From: Alphaproteobacteria bacterium 65-37
GTDB lineage: Bacteria; Pseudomonadota; Alphaproteobacteria; Reyranellales; Reyranellaceae
Assembly (NCBI GenBank): GCA_001897995.1
Contig: MKRV01000210.1
Span: 1-64,000 of the forward strand
Reading direction: 5' to 3'
DNA length: 64,000 nucleotides
Below the pieces are notes generated by a model, which saw only the letters and a list, made by a program, of their open reading frames with translations, was not told the origin of the DNA and did no database searches. How positions within the stretch are numbered: the first letter of the stretch is position 1; each line of letters starts with the position of its first letter. The position numbers and the translations under genes were made by a program. Positions 43,955-52,853 of the stretch are shown one piece after another.

Positions 43955-45124
43955 ATGACGTCAGCAGAGCAACCCGGCCGTGGCGGTCCGCTCGCCAGCG
44001 TGAAAGTGCTGGAGTTTGCCGGCATCGGGCCGGCGCCGATGGGCGCCATGATGCTGGCTGACATGGGCGCCGAGGTGCTGACGATCGATCGCGTCGAGGC
44101 GGTCGAGCTCGGCAGCCCGCGGACACCGGGCTTCGACCTGCTGCGCCGCAACCGGCTGGTCGCCAAGCTCGACCTCAAGAGCAAGGACGCCCAGGCCTGC
44201 GCGCTCGACCTAGCGGCGCGCGCCGACGTGCTGATCGAGGGCTTCAGGCCGGGCGTCATGGAGCGCCTCGGCCTCGGGCCCGAGCTCTGCCACGCGCGCA
44301 ACCCGCGGCTGGTCTATGCGCGCATGACAGGCTGGGGCCAGAATGGCCCGCTTGCCGGTCAAGCGGGGCACGACCTCAACTACATCGCGCTTTCGGGCGC
44401 GCTGCACGCCATCGGCCGCGACGGCGGGCCGCCGACGCCGCCGCTCAACCTGGTCGGCGACTTCGGCGGCGGCGCCCTCTATCTCGTGGTCGGCGTGCTC
44501 GCCGCCCTGCAGTCGCGCCACACGACCGGCAAGGGTCAGGTCATCGACGTCGCCATGGTCGATGGCGCGCTATCGCTGATGACGGCCTTCTACGGCAACT
44601 ATGCCTCCGGCCGGATGTCGCTCGAGCGCGGCACCAACGTCGTCGACGGCGGCGCGCCCTACTACGACGTCTACCAGTGCGCCGACGGCGAGTACGTCTC
44701 GGTGGCCTCGATCGAGACGCGGTTCCGCCGTGAGCTCTACAAGAGGCTCGGCCTCGATCCCGACAGCCTGATTGGTCAGGACGGTGCGGCGCAGCGCCAC
44801 GCGCTGAAGCCGAAGCTCGCCGCGATCTTCAAGCAACGCACGCGCGCCGAATGGTGCAACGTCTTCGAGGGTAGCGACGCTTGTTTCGCCCCGGTGCTGT
44901 CGATCGCCGAGACGGCGGCGCATCCGCACAATGTCGCGCGCGGCGCGCTGCAGGTGATCGATGGCATCACCCAGCCGGCCCCGGCGCCGCGCTTCCAGGG
45001 CACGCCCTCGCCCGTGCCGCGGCCGCCGCGCCGTTCCGGCACCGACACCGACGACGTACTGCCGCGCTGGGGCGTCGATGCCGACACGATCGGCCGCCTG
45101 CGCGCCGCCAACGTCCTCGCCTGA
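43955..45124 (+). CDS. Alpha-methylacyl-CoA racemase / family III CoA-transferase
   Basis: The 389-residue protein has SVKVLEFAGIGPAPMGAMMLADMGAEV, then RMTGWGQNGPLAGQAGHDLNYIALSGALHAIG with the His/Asp pair, used by alpha-methylacyl-CoA racemases, and NLVGDFGGGALYL. These enzymes interconvert 2R and 2S methyl-acyl-CoA, needed before a stereospecific acyl-CoA dehydrogenase, which fits a branched side chain. ATG 43955 has AAGGAG upstream. A decayed relative occurs at 29.0-29.7 kb. Confidence 0.9.
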   Translation: MTSAEQPGRGGPLASVKVLEFAGIGPAPMGAMMLADMGAEVLTIDRVEAVELGSPRTPGFDLLRRNRLVAKLDLKSKDAQACALDLAARADVLIEGFRPGVMERLGLGPELCHARNPRLVYARMTGWGQNGPLAGQAGHDLNYIALSGALHAIGRDGGPPTPPLNLVGDFGGGALYLVVGVLAALQSRHTTGKGQVIDVAMVDGALSLMTAFYGNYASGRMSLERGTNVVDGGAPYYDVYQCADGEYVSVASIETRFRRELYKRLGLDPDSLIGQDGAAQRHALKPKLAAIFKQRTRAEWCNVFEGSDACFAPVLSIAETAAHPHNVARGALQVIDGITQPAPAPRFQGTPSPVPRPPRRSGTDTDDVLPRWGVDADTIGRLRAANVLA

Positions 45125-45326
45125 GCCAACGGAGCTGCCGTGCAGCCTTACCCCATCCTATGGCGATATCGGCATGTCGCGCGCCGACCGCGCCGGGTGA
45201 CCTGCCGAGCTGGCCGAGTTCCCGCAGGTCGCCAGGGTCCTGGCGCGGCTTGGCCCGCCGATGGCTCGACACCCGCACCGTCGCGAACTGCTCTTGCCCG
45301 CTGGAAACGCCAGAGGGAGCCGCGTC

Positions 45327-45785
45327 ATGACGTTTAGGAATGCCGATAAGGCGGCTGGCATCGCTGAGGGCGATCTCACAGGTCTCGCCGACGCTGTGTT
45401 TCACGATATCCCGGATGCTGTGATTTGTGCTGACTATGAGGGGCTTATCCGGTTCTGGAATGCCGGCGCGGAGCGCATCTTCGGCTTCTCGCGCGATGAG
45501 GCGGTTGGTCAGTCTCTCGAGATCATCATTCCCGAACGCCTCCGGCAGCGCCACTGGGACGCCTACCGCCGCATGATGGAGACCGGGCGATCCCGGCATC
45601 CATCGAACGAACCCCTCTCGGTGCCGGCCCAGACCAAATCCGGACAGACGATCTCCATACAGTTCACGGTTGCGCCGCTGCCCGGTCCGTACGGCGTAGT
45701 GGCGGGTATCGTTGCGGTGCTGCGCTACGCGACCGCGACGTTTCAGGAACTGAGGAGACTGCGTGCGGACAAACGCGGGATGTGA
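45327..45785 (+). CDS. Single PAS-domain protein
   Basis: The 152-residue protein is essentially one PAS domain: DIPDAVICADYEGLIRFWNAGAERIFGFSRDEAVGQSL followed by the PAC-like QTISIQFTVAPL. No kinase, cyclase or DNA-binding part is attached. It might bind haem, flavin or a small ligand and act on a partner elsewhere, or be a remnant of a larger sensor. ATG 45327 marks the start of the similarity. Nearby genes give no clear partner. Confidence 0.75.
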   Translation: MTFRNADKAAGIAEGDLTGLADAVFHDIPDAVICADYEGLIRFWNAGAERIFGFSRDEAVGQSLEIIIPERLRQRHWDAYRRMMETGRSRHPSNEPLSVPAQTKSGQTISIQFTVAPLPGPYGVVAGIVAVLRYATATFQELRRLRADKRGM

Positions 45786-46108
45786 TCCCAATAAACTCAT
45801 GCCGCGCGCCCGACGAGACAATATCCGTCGCGAATGTTGAGCCCGATCAGCGTGCGATTGATAGAGCCTGCGACAAGCTCAATCGCCTACGCCGCGGAAT
45901 ATGGCCCGACTACGCCGCGGACAGTGAGTGCTGAGAAAGAGAGCGCTGCGAGTAACTCGTCAAAGAGAACTTGACGAGTTGCGGCGCCACTCGAGGATTG
46001 GCAGGCTTGATGCGAGACGAGGAATGTCGATGCTTCATGCGACGCCCGGCTGTCGTGTGATGGGGCCGTCGGGTTCCGAGGACCATCGAACCGAGCCAAG
46101 CAGAAGAC
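45786..46108. other. 320 bp without a gene, with a perfect inverted repeat
   Basis: No coding sequence is recognisable. The motif TACGCCGCGGA occurs twice (about 45891 and 45911). A perfect 10-bp inverted repeat, AACTCGTCAA and TTGACGAGTT around a 7-base loop, lies at 45954-45980. It is not followed by T, so it is not a standard terminator. Confidence 0.6.
45954..45980. repeat. Perfect 10-bp inverted repeat
   Basis: AACTCGTCAA-N7-TTGACGAGTT. It may be an operator, a hairpin or the end of a lost insertion sequence; an IS630 relic starts about 130 bp downstream. Confidence 0.6.
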
Positions 46109-46330
46109 GCCGAGCTTGTGACGCTGCTGAGCGGCGCCAAGCATGCAGCTCGCGAGCTGAAGCGGGCGCAGATCCTGCTGGCGGCCGACGCGGGGACCGG
46201 TGAGGAGAAGATCGCCCGCGCGATTGGGGTGGGCGGCTCCACAGTGTACTGGACCATGCGGCGCTTCGTGCCGGCCAACCGAGTGGCGGCGCTGGGCGAG
46301 GAGGCGGTGCCGTGGGCGAGGATGGTGGCG
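46109..46330 (+). pseudogene. IS630-family transposase, N-terminal remnant
   Basis: About 70 codons match the helix-turn-helix part of IS630 transposases: LSGAKHAARELKRAQILLAA, then EEKIARAIGVGGSTVYWTMRRFV. The DDE catalytic domain is absent here. A different IS630 piece, from the catalytic domain, lies at 50.7 kb on the other strand. Confidence 0.75.
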
Positions 46331-46389
46331 GTACGGCTGCGCGAGTCGCCGAGCGAGCTGCACTTCGCCGCGGACTGGTAGGTGCTGGA

Positions 46390-46470
46390 CGCGGTTATAG
46401 CCACGATCATCGGCCCGACTGCAAGCAGATCTGCGTCGCCCTGGTAGAGACCTTCGACAGCTTTCCGTGG
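46390..46470 (+). pseudogene. IS1634-like transposase remnant
   Basis: About 26 codons read GYSHDHRPDCKQICVALV, a conserved block of IS1634/IS4-group transposases just before a catalytic acidic residue. Nothing before or after it remains. It abuts the IS630 remnant. Confidence 0.6.
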
Positions 46471-46536
46471 TCTGCTGGTATTCCCCGGTGCCTTGATTGA
46501 CAGTAAGATGGCCGAGTTCTAACCTTTCTGCGATCA

Positions 46537-46550
46537 ACCAAACGATTGGT
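46537..46550. promoter_or_regulatory. TetR-type operator ACCAAACGATTGGT
   Basis: The 14-bp palindrome has ACCAA/TTGGT arms around ACGA and sits about 60 bp before the amidohydrolase remnant. The same sequence with the right arm altered recurs at 52370, upstream of the hydratase fragment. Confidence 0.6.
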
Positions 46551-46604
46551 CAAATATCGCTCGCTCGGTCAAAGCTGCCGTCCACGATCTTGAGAAGATA
46601 AGAT

Positions 46605-47010
46605 GCTCGGCCTTCGCGGAATGATGATGCCCGGCAATCCTGCCGTCGCGGACTGCCACGACCCGATGTATGACCCGCTATGGGCGGCGTCGATCTCGGG
46701 TTGCCCTTGAGCTTCCCTATCCTCACGAGCCAGCAGGACACGTTCAAAGTACGCGGTCGGAAGATTAATGGCTTTGTGTCGACCATCCGGGGCTGTCTGG
46801 GCATCATAGGTACATTCTTCTTCGGCAGCATGTTCGAGTGCCATCCGAAACTCGAGCTGGCTTGTGCCGCAGCCGATGTGGGCTCGGTGCCACATTTCAT
46901 GTACCGTATGGACCACGCTTGGGAGCGCACCGTTGCTACGCCGCATTCCAGGATGGCTGGATGGCCTTCAAGAAGAACGAGTTCTGCACCGTCCGTCGGC
47001 TGATGTGCGC
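46605..47010 (+). pseudogene. Amidohydrolase-2 family protein, internal remnant with frameshifts
   Basis: Segments in different frames match metal-dependent hydrolases of the aminocarboxymuconate-semialdehyde decarboxylase group: PAVADCHDPMYDPLWAA, then SFPILTSQQDTFKVRGR, FVSTIRGCLGIIGTFFFGSMFECHP and VGSVPHFMYRMDHAWER. At least two frameshifts separate them, and both ends are missing. An intact TIM-barrel amidohydrolase of another type follows at 47115. Confidence 0.7.
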
Positions 47011-47114
47011 GAACGACTTCCCTTACGCTCCACCTGATCGAAAGCGCAGGTCGTTTTTGGTAAGGCAAACCGGGACCGGCACCTGGATCCAGCAAGCTTC
47101 GAGGAGGACTCGCC

Positions 47115-48824
47115 ATGTATGAGCTGGTGATTCGTGGAGGCGAGGTCGTGGACGGCTCGGGACTGCCTTCCTATCGCGCCGACATCGGCATTCGTGGTGG
47201 CCGCATCTCTCGTATCGGGCGTATCAAGGAGCGAGGCCGAGAGGAGCTAGATGCACGCGGGCTCGTGGTGGCGCCGGGCTTCATTGACGGACACACCCAT
47301 ATGGATGCGCAAGTCGCGTGGGATCCGCTCGGCACTTGCTCATGCTGGCATGGTGTGACCACGGCTATCATGGGCAATTGCGGCTTCACGCTTGCGCCGT
47401 GCCGCCCGGACGAGAAGCATCTCGTGCTCCGCAATCTCGAGCGCGCTGAAGACATCCCCGCTGAGGCCATGGCAGCCGGGATCGATTGGACATGGGAGAC
47501 GTACGCCCAGTATCTCGATGCGCTGGAGGGCTGGCGCAAGGGGATCAACTACGCGGGGTACGTCGGACATTCAGCACTGCGCACCTATGCCATGGGCGAG
47601 CGCGCGTTCTCAGAACCAGCGACCGCCGACGATCTCGTGACCATGAAGCGTGAGCTGTCGAACGCGTTACACGCGGGGGCGATCGGCTTCACCACGTCGC
47701 GTACGCGAAACCACGCGACGCCCGATGGCAGTCCCGTGGCGAGCCGGGTCGCGGCGTGGAGCGAGGTCCGCGAGCTGGTAGGCGTGATGAGCGAGCTTGG
47801 AGCAGGCGTCTTCGAAATCGCGAGTGAGGACACAGGCCGCGATCCTGAGCGGATCCGCGACTACCTCAACCGTCTCCGCGATCTCGCTGTGGAGACGGGG
47901 GTGCCCGTGACCTGGGGGATGTTCAGCTCGCGGGCGGTACCAGACCACTGGCGGCAGTTCTTCGCGTTGCTGGACGAAACCGCGCGAGCGGGCGGGCGGA
48001 TGTTCGCGCAGGTGCACAGCCGCGCCATCAGCGTGCTGCTATCCTTCGAGACAAGCCTGCCTTTCGATGGCCTGCCAGAGTGGGGACCGCTGCGTGCCCT
48101 TCCGCTCGCCGAACAGCGTGCTGCGTTACGCGACCAAACCCTGCGGACGAGACTCATCGCGGCCGCGAACCGGATGGATTCGGCCCGAGCGGTGGGCGCC
48201 GAGGCGCGCCGCCCGGACTACGAATGGCTCTTTCTCATGGAACAGGCGGTTGGGCCGCACCGCTCCATCGCCAGCATCGCACGCGAGCGCGACGTCGATC
48301 CGGTCGAGGCGATGATCCAGCTTGCGCTTGAGCGCGACCTTCGCTGCTTCTTCGTCCAACCGCTGTCGAACGGACAGGACGACATCGTGCTCGAAATGAT
48401 GCGCCATCCCCGGTCCGTGGTGACGTTCTCGGACTCCGGCGCGCACGTCTCACAGATCATGGATTCCTCGCTTCAGACGCACGTGCTCGCGTATTGGGTG
48501 CGGGAGCGGAAGGCGCTGACGTTGGAGGAAGGCGTTCGCCTGCTGACCCTTGAGCCGGCATCCGCCTGGGGACTTCATGATCGGGGCCTGCTGCGCGAGG
48601 GATTGGCCGCCGACCTCGTTGTGTTCGATCCCGACCGAGTGGCGCCGCTCATGCCCGAGGTCGTCGACGACCTGCCGGCGGGGGCGCGGCGGCTGCGCCA
48701 GAAGGCGACGGGCTTTGCGGCATCCATCGTCAACGGCGGCGTCGTGCTGCGCGACGGCGAGCATACCGGCGCACATCCCGGCCGCGTGCTCCGCGGCCCT
48801 CTCGCCGCGGCAGCGCTCCGCTAG
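47115..48824 (+). CDS. N-acyl-D-amino-acid deacylase-like amidohydrolase
   Basis: The 569-residue zinc hydrolase has the amidohydrolase entry GFIDGHTHMD (H60, H62), GNCGFTLAPC with C96 at the metal-binding cysteine position of D-aminoacylases, and the active-site FSDSGAHVS. The ending ADLVVFDPDRV followed by a small beta-sandwich is typical. Many catabolic clusters contain such proteins, although D-amino acids are not their substrates; amide or carbamate cleavage is the safest guess. AGGAGGA precedes ATG 47115. Confidence 0.88.
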   Translation: MYELVIRGGEVVDGSGLPSYRADIGIRGGRISRIGRIKERGREELDARGLVVAPGFIDGHTHMDAQVAWDPLGTCSCWHGVTTAIMGNCGFTLAPCRPDEKHLVLRNLERAEDIPAEAMAAGIDWTWETYAQYLDALEGWRKGINYAGYVGHSALRTYAMGERAFSEPATADDLVTMKRELSNALHAGAIGFTTSRTRNHATPDGSPVASRVAAWSEVRELVGVMSELGAGVFEIASEDTGRDPERIRDYLNRLRDLAVETGVPVTWGMFSSRAVPDHWRQFFALLDETARAGGRMFAQVHSRAISVLLSFETSLPFDGLPEWGPLRALPLAEQRAALRDQTLRTRLIAAANRMDSARAVGAEARRPDYEWLFLMEQAVGPHRSIASIARERDVDPVEAMIQLALERDLRCFFVQPLSNGQDDIVLEMMRHPRSVVTFSDSGAHVSQIMDSSLQTHVLAYWVRERKALTLEEGVRLLTLEPASAWGLHDRGLLREGLAADLVVFDPDRVAPLMPEVVDDLPAGARRLRQKATGFAASIVNGGVVLRDGEHTGAHPGRVLRGPLAAAALR

Positions 48825-48857
48825 CGGCGAAGCGGGAGATACAATGCGAGGCAGCAG

Positions 48858-50075
48858 ATGATCTCCCATCCGCTGGCCGGCGTGCTGGTCGTGGATTTCA
48901 CGCAGTACGTTGCCGGTCCGGTCTGCACCCGGGCAATGGCCGAGCTGGGCGCCGAGGTGATCAAGATAGAACTGGCACCGCAGGGCGACTTAGCCCGGGC
49001 CATGCCAGTCAAGCGCAACGGGCGCAGCGCCTATTTCATCCAGCAGAACCTCGGCAAGCGCAGCCTGTGCGTCGACCTGCGCGACAAGCGTGGGCTCGAT
49101 CTGGTCAAGCGGCTGATCGCCAAGGCCGAGGTGATGGTGGAGAACTTCTCTCCCAGCACGATTACGCGTTTGGGTCTCGGCTGGGAAGTCGTGCACGCCT
49201 TGAACCCTGAGCTGATCCTGTGCTCGGTTTCAGCCTTCGGCCAGTCCGGTCCGCTTTCCCAGCAGCCCGGTTTCGATTTCATTGCCCAGGCCTACACCGG
49301 CGTGACGGCAATGATCGGCGACAAGGACGGCATCCCGCCGATGGCCGGCGTCGCCATCGGCGATGTTGGCGCCGGCGTCACGGCGCTGGCGATGATCCAT
49401 GCCGCGCTCTATGGGCGACTGAAGCACGGCGACGGTGGGCGCTGGCTTGACGTCGCGCTGATCGACTTCTACTTCCACAGCCACGGCTTGGCAGTGGAAC
49501 TGGCCAGCGCGTCGGGCGGCACCATCAAGCCGACTCGCAACGGTAGCCGGCACTTCTCGGTGGTGCCAGCCGGCATCTACAAGAGCCGCGAAGGCCATAT
49601 CGTGCTGGTGCCGGTAGGCGAGGACATGTGGCGTCGCCTGGCCCGCGCCGTGGATCGTGCCGATCTTTTAGATGATCCTCGCTTTGCCGACAGTGCCGGG
49701 AGGGCACGTCATGTCGAGGTGCTGGAGCAGATCATCACCGACTGGCTCCAAGCGCAGCCCTCCGATGCTGTGGCACTCGGCGTGCTGCAGCAGCATCGCG
49801 TGCCTTGCGCCCCGGTGCTCTCGGTCGAGGATGCCATGCGTCACCCGCACCTGGTCGAGCGCTACACCGTGCGCGACGTCGAGGACGCTGCGCTAGGCCT
49901 GTTTCAGGTGCCCGGCCCGCTCCTGCACCTGGTCGGCCAGCCGCCAGTCAACACACCGACCGCACCCTCGCTGGGCGAGCACAACGCGGATGTGCTGTCG
50001 CGCCATTTGGGATTGGCCGCAGCCGAGATTGCAGTGTTGGAAGGTGACGGTGTGCTGAGGCGCGACGTCGGCTAG
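48858..50075 (+). CDS. Family III CoA-transferase (CaiB/BaiF)
   Basis: The 405-residue protein starts AGVLVVDFTQYVAGPVCTRAMAELGAEVIKIE and has the conserved Asp region PGFDFIAQAYTGV and the ending APSLGEHNADVLSRHLG. It follows the deacylase by 33 bp in the same direction and is probably cotranscribed. It would activate an acid with CoA from succinyl-CoA or a similar donor; substrate unknown. Confidence 0.9.
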   Translation: MISHPLAGVLVVDFTQYVAGPVCTRAMAELGAEVIKIELAPQGDLARAMPVKRNGRSAYFIQQNLGKRSLCVDLRDKRGLDLVKRLIAKAEVMVENFSPSTITRLGLGWEVVHALNPELILCSVSAFGQSGPLSQQPGFDFIAQAYTGVTAMIGDKDGIPPMAGVAIGDVGAGVTALAMIHAALYGRLKHGDGGRWLDVALIDFYFHSHGLAVELASASGGTIKPTRNGSRHFSVVPAGIYKSREGHIVLVPVGEDMWRRLARAVDRADLLDDPRFADSAGRARHVEVLEQIITDWLQAQPSDAVALGVLQQHRVPCAPVLSVEDAMRHPHLVERYTVRDVEDAALGLFQVPGPLLHLVGQPPVNTPTAPSLGEHNADVLSRHLGLAAAEIAVLEGDGVLRRDVG

Positions 50076-50119
50076 ACTAAGACTAGTCGCGGACGCGCTC
50101 GCTGCTACAATGGCTATCC

Positions 50120-50690
50120 ATGGCAAACATTGAGGAGATCATTGCGGCAGCGGCGAGGGTGTTTCAGCGGAAGGGCTATCACGCCGCCACCGTCCAGGAC
50201 ATCGCGGATGCTGTCGGGATCCTCAAGGGTAGCCTTTACCATCATTTCAAGAGCAAGGACGATCTGCTTTACCTCATCGTCAAGGAACCGATCTTCCGGA
50301 TGTACAGCAGGATGGGCGAGATTGCTGCCAGCGATCTGCCGGCGAGCGAGAAGCTCCGACGCGCCATTCTGGCTCACCTCGATGGCTTCGACCAGCACTA
50401 CCCCACCTGTTCGTCTATCTCCGCGAGCGGGAGGAGATGAAGCGCCTGTTCCGCCAGCAGCTCAATCTCTCGCCGAAGCAGTATGAAGGCTATTGGCAAC
50501 GGATCTTACGTGAGGGCGTAAAGGCCGGCGAGTTTCGAGCGGATCTGGACGTGCCGGTGGTCACGTACGGTCTGCTCGGGATGCTGAATTGGGCATACAA
50601 ATGGTACAAGCCTCGCGGACGGCTCGGTGTGCGCGAGGTCGCCGAACAGTTCTCGACGCTCGCACTCGCCGGTCTTTCTGTTGCGTCGCC
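50120..50690 (+). pseudogene. TetR-family regulator (KstR2-like), frameshifted
   Basis: Codons from ATG 50120 give a normal TetR start (EEIIAAAARVFQRKGYHAATVQDIADAVGILKGSLYHHFKSKDDLL) up to DGFDQHYP. There the ligand domain continues one frame over as LFVYLREREEMKRLFRQQ and FSTLALAGL. The switch lies at about 50402-50408, within TACCCCACC, and needs one base. The second frame then runs into IS630 debris without stopping, so the natural end is unclear. If the base is a sequencing error the regulator is intact and could bind the operators at 46537 and 52370. Confidence 0.75.
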
Positions 50691-50706
50691 GAAGACGAGG
50701 CCCTCC

Positions 50707-50817
50707 CGCAAGCGTCGTCATGTCGCCTGGCATAAGGGTTGGCACGAGAACCTTCTGGACATAGAGCAAGAAGCCTTGGCCATTGATCGGGCCTTCAAGA
50801 TCGTAGTCTTCCAACGT
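50707..50817 (-). pseudogene. IS630-family transposase, catalytic-domain remnant
   Basis: About 37 codons on the minus strand read LEGPINGQGFLLYVQKVLVPTLMPGD, the block between the second and third acidic residues of IS630 transposases. The expected VxDNLGSHK does not follow. Confidence 0.65.
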
Positions 50818-50942
50818 CGATGTCGCTCCCTGGCCTTCAGGCGCTGGCCGCGAGGCACCCAGCCAGCTGCGAAGGATCGATGCGGTTCTAGGCGGCCGAA
50901 CTGCCACTTCGATGTACCGATATTGCGGGAAATGCACGTCCG

Positions 50943-51884
50943 TCATTGCGCAGTTCTCGCAGCAAGTTCCGCCAGTATTTCCGGCCCATCGCTCCCTAGG
51001 GTCCCCATGGGTCGATGGATCATGGGCGGGGTGCCCTGCAAGCGCAGGGGGCTTGCCAAGAGTGGCCAGACTTGGCCCGTGGCATCCCGTGCGTGGATCA
51101 CAAGGCGGCGCGCGCAGGTCTGCTGCGCCTGCAGCATCTCTGCGGCCGAGAGGATGGGCGCAGTGCGGCAGCCGGCCTCAGAGAGAGCGGCGGCAAGCGC
51201 CGCCCGCGTCATGCCCCGGGCGCGTTCGCGAGTTAAGCCTGCTGGCAGCATGTCCTTGTCCGCCATGCCGTCCGCCTCGACCAGCACGAATCCGTCCCTT
51301 GCGGGAACGGCGATGGACATCGGTGCTGCTTGCTCGCCGTTCCATAGAATTGCCGAGAGCCAGGCGCAGACGTCCTGCATGGAAAGGTCGATGAACTGGC
51401 CGAGCCCGGTCCGGTCACGTGCCTCCAGAGCGGCAAGAATCGAGACTACTGCAATCTCGGCCCCCATCACGTCGGCGATGGAGATGCCAGCTTTCACCGG
51501 CACGTCGCCGGCTCGTGTCAGATCCATGAAGCCCGACATGGCCTGAATGACAGTGTCGAAGGCCGGCCGCCCGGGATAGATCGTGTCCGCGCCGAAGCCT
51601 GAAACGGCACAGTAGATGAGGCGCGGATTGATGCGTGCCAGCTGCTCGCTGGAGCAACCCCGCTTGGCGAGGGCGCCCGGCTTCAGGTTCTCGATCAGCA
51701 CGTCGGATCGCCCGACGAGATTCTTCAGGGTCTCGACGTCGGGCGGACGCTCGAGATCCAGGACAAGGCTGCGTTTGCCGACGTTGGTGTACGTGAAGAA
51801 ATAGCCGGTGCCATCCTTGATCGGCGGCCAACCTCGGACTGGCTCGCCCTCACGCGGCTCGATCTTGATCACGTCGGCGCCGAT
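50943..51884 (-). pseudogene. Family III CoA-transferase, 5'-truncated
   Basis: The frame matches CaiB/BaiF proteins from GADVIKIEPREGEPVRGWPP through PAFDTVIQAMSGF (catalytic Asp region) to the end, but the first 30 or so residues (the normal LDLTRVLAGP start) are missing. In their place, frame-open but unrelated codons lead to 51977. The remaining C-terminal domain is also short for the family. Immediately upstream on the same strand stands an enoyl-CoA hydratase cut off at its 3' side, so one deletion probably removed both ends. Confidence 0.8.
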
Positions 51885-51966
51885 CGACGTCTGCCTGTTC
51901 GGGCCGATACGCTTCCTTGGACGCAGGAACTGATCGAGTGGGCGGGCCGCTTCGTGGGCAGCGGCT

Positions 51967-52263
51967 CGGTTTGGCAAGACGCTCGACCGCGTTGTTCAGC
52001 GTCTCCCAATGCGTCATATAGGGGACGCCATCCGCAGTGGACTTGATTGCCATGGCTTCGTTGAGGTCCGCCCCCGCGGAGAAATATCGCGGACCTCCGG
52101 TGACAATCACGCCGCGCACCGACGGATTCTCGTCCGCGCTGGCACAAGCCGTCGCGATCTCCTGCATCATCCTGACGCTGAAGGCGTTGCGTCGGTCCGG
52201 CCGGTTCAGCGTGATGACAAAGGACGCGCCGTCCTGGCTTGTGAGGATGGTTTCGAACGCCAT
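51967..52263 (-). pseudogene. Enoyl-CoA hydratase, N-terminal fragment
   Basis: About 99 codons from ATG 52263 match crotonase-family proteins: VITLNRPDRRNAFS, then RYFSAGADLNEA (the oxyanion loop) and LNNAVERLAKP. The family continues with a second oxyanion loop and the catalytic Glu region, which are lost. The frame runs on into unrelated codons to 51850. Confidence 0.8.
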
Positions 52264-52369
52264 TTGCGACAACCTTCCGATGGTTCGCAGTTGACAAATG
52301 CGGGGATCGGGCATGCTGGCACAAGCAGAGGCGCCTGGTCGCCCGCTTGAACCGCGCCCCAACCTCACA

Positions 52370-52389
52370 TCAACCAAACGCAGGGTCAA
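52370..52389. promoter_or_regulatory. Degenerate copy of the 46.5-kb operator
   Basis: TCAACCAAACGCAGGGTCAA matches the site at 46534-46553 except for three bases in the right arm. It lies 107 bp upstream of the hydratase fragment start, a normal place for a TetR site. Confidence 0.5.
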
Positions 52390-52853
52390 GTCTCCGTGCC
52401 ATCTGTGTCGGCTGAAGCGTTCGCCCGACGCTGCTCTTGGTCACCACGGTCCTACCAATTGGCCGTGCCCCAGCATTTATGCATCTGCCATCTGTGGCCA
52501 GTCCCGCTGTTGGCGATGCTCGGCGATGCGCAGCCGCGCAAAAGTTACGGTTTTCGCAATTCTTCATCGAGCAAGGCCCTGTTGATTCCAGATAGCGCAC
52601 TTAGGCATACTGTACTTGGGAAGGGGGTGCCGCTTTTTCGGTCGTGGGGACCGTCCACAGCGGAGCCGGGCGCGGTATCGGCCAGCTGACCGATACCGCT
52701 CTTCCCCAGCCCAGCAGGGAAACCCGCCGTCGCTGGTTCGGGCCATTCATGTGAAATCTGAAAGCCCTTCTTCGCGATATCGGCGTGGCCCTCTATGGGT
52801 GGCTGCGAGCGACTGCAAGCGCGCTTGCGCGCGAAGCCATCAGGATGGCGCGA
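52390..52853. other. 460 bp without a recognisable gene
   Basis: No frame on either strand resembles a known protein. The only structure seen is a perfect 10-bp inverted repeat, GCGGTATCGG and CCGATACCGC with an 8-base loop, at 52672-52699. It lies about 155 bases downstream of the minus-strand esterase and lacks a T run. Confidence 0.55.
52672..52699. repeat. Perfect 10-bp inverted repeat downstream of the esterase
   Basis: GCGGTATCGG-N8-CCGATACCGC. A hairpin in the transcript or a protein-binding palindrome; the sequence does not decide. Confidence 0.5.

Noticed and set aside
52672-52699. Rho-independent terminator for the esterase gene
   Set aside because: The inverted repeat is perfect but lies 155 bases downstream and has no T tract on either strand.
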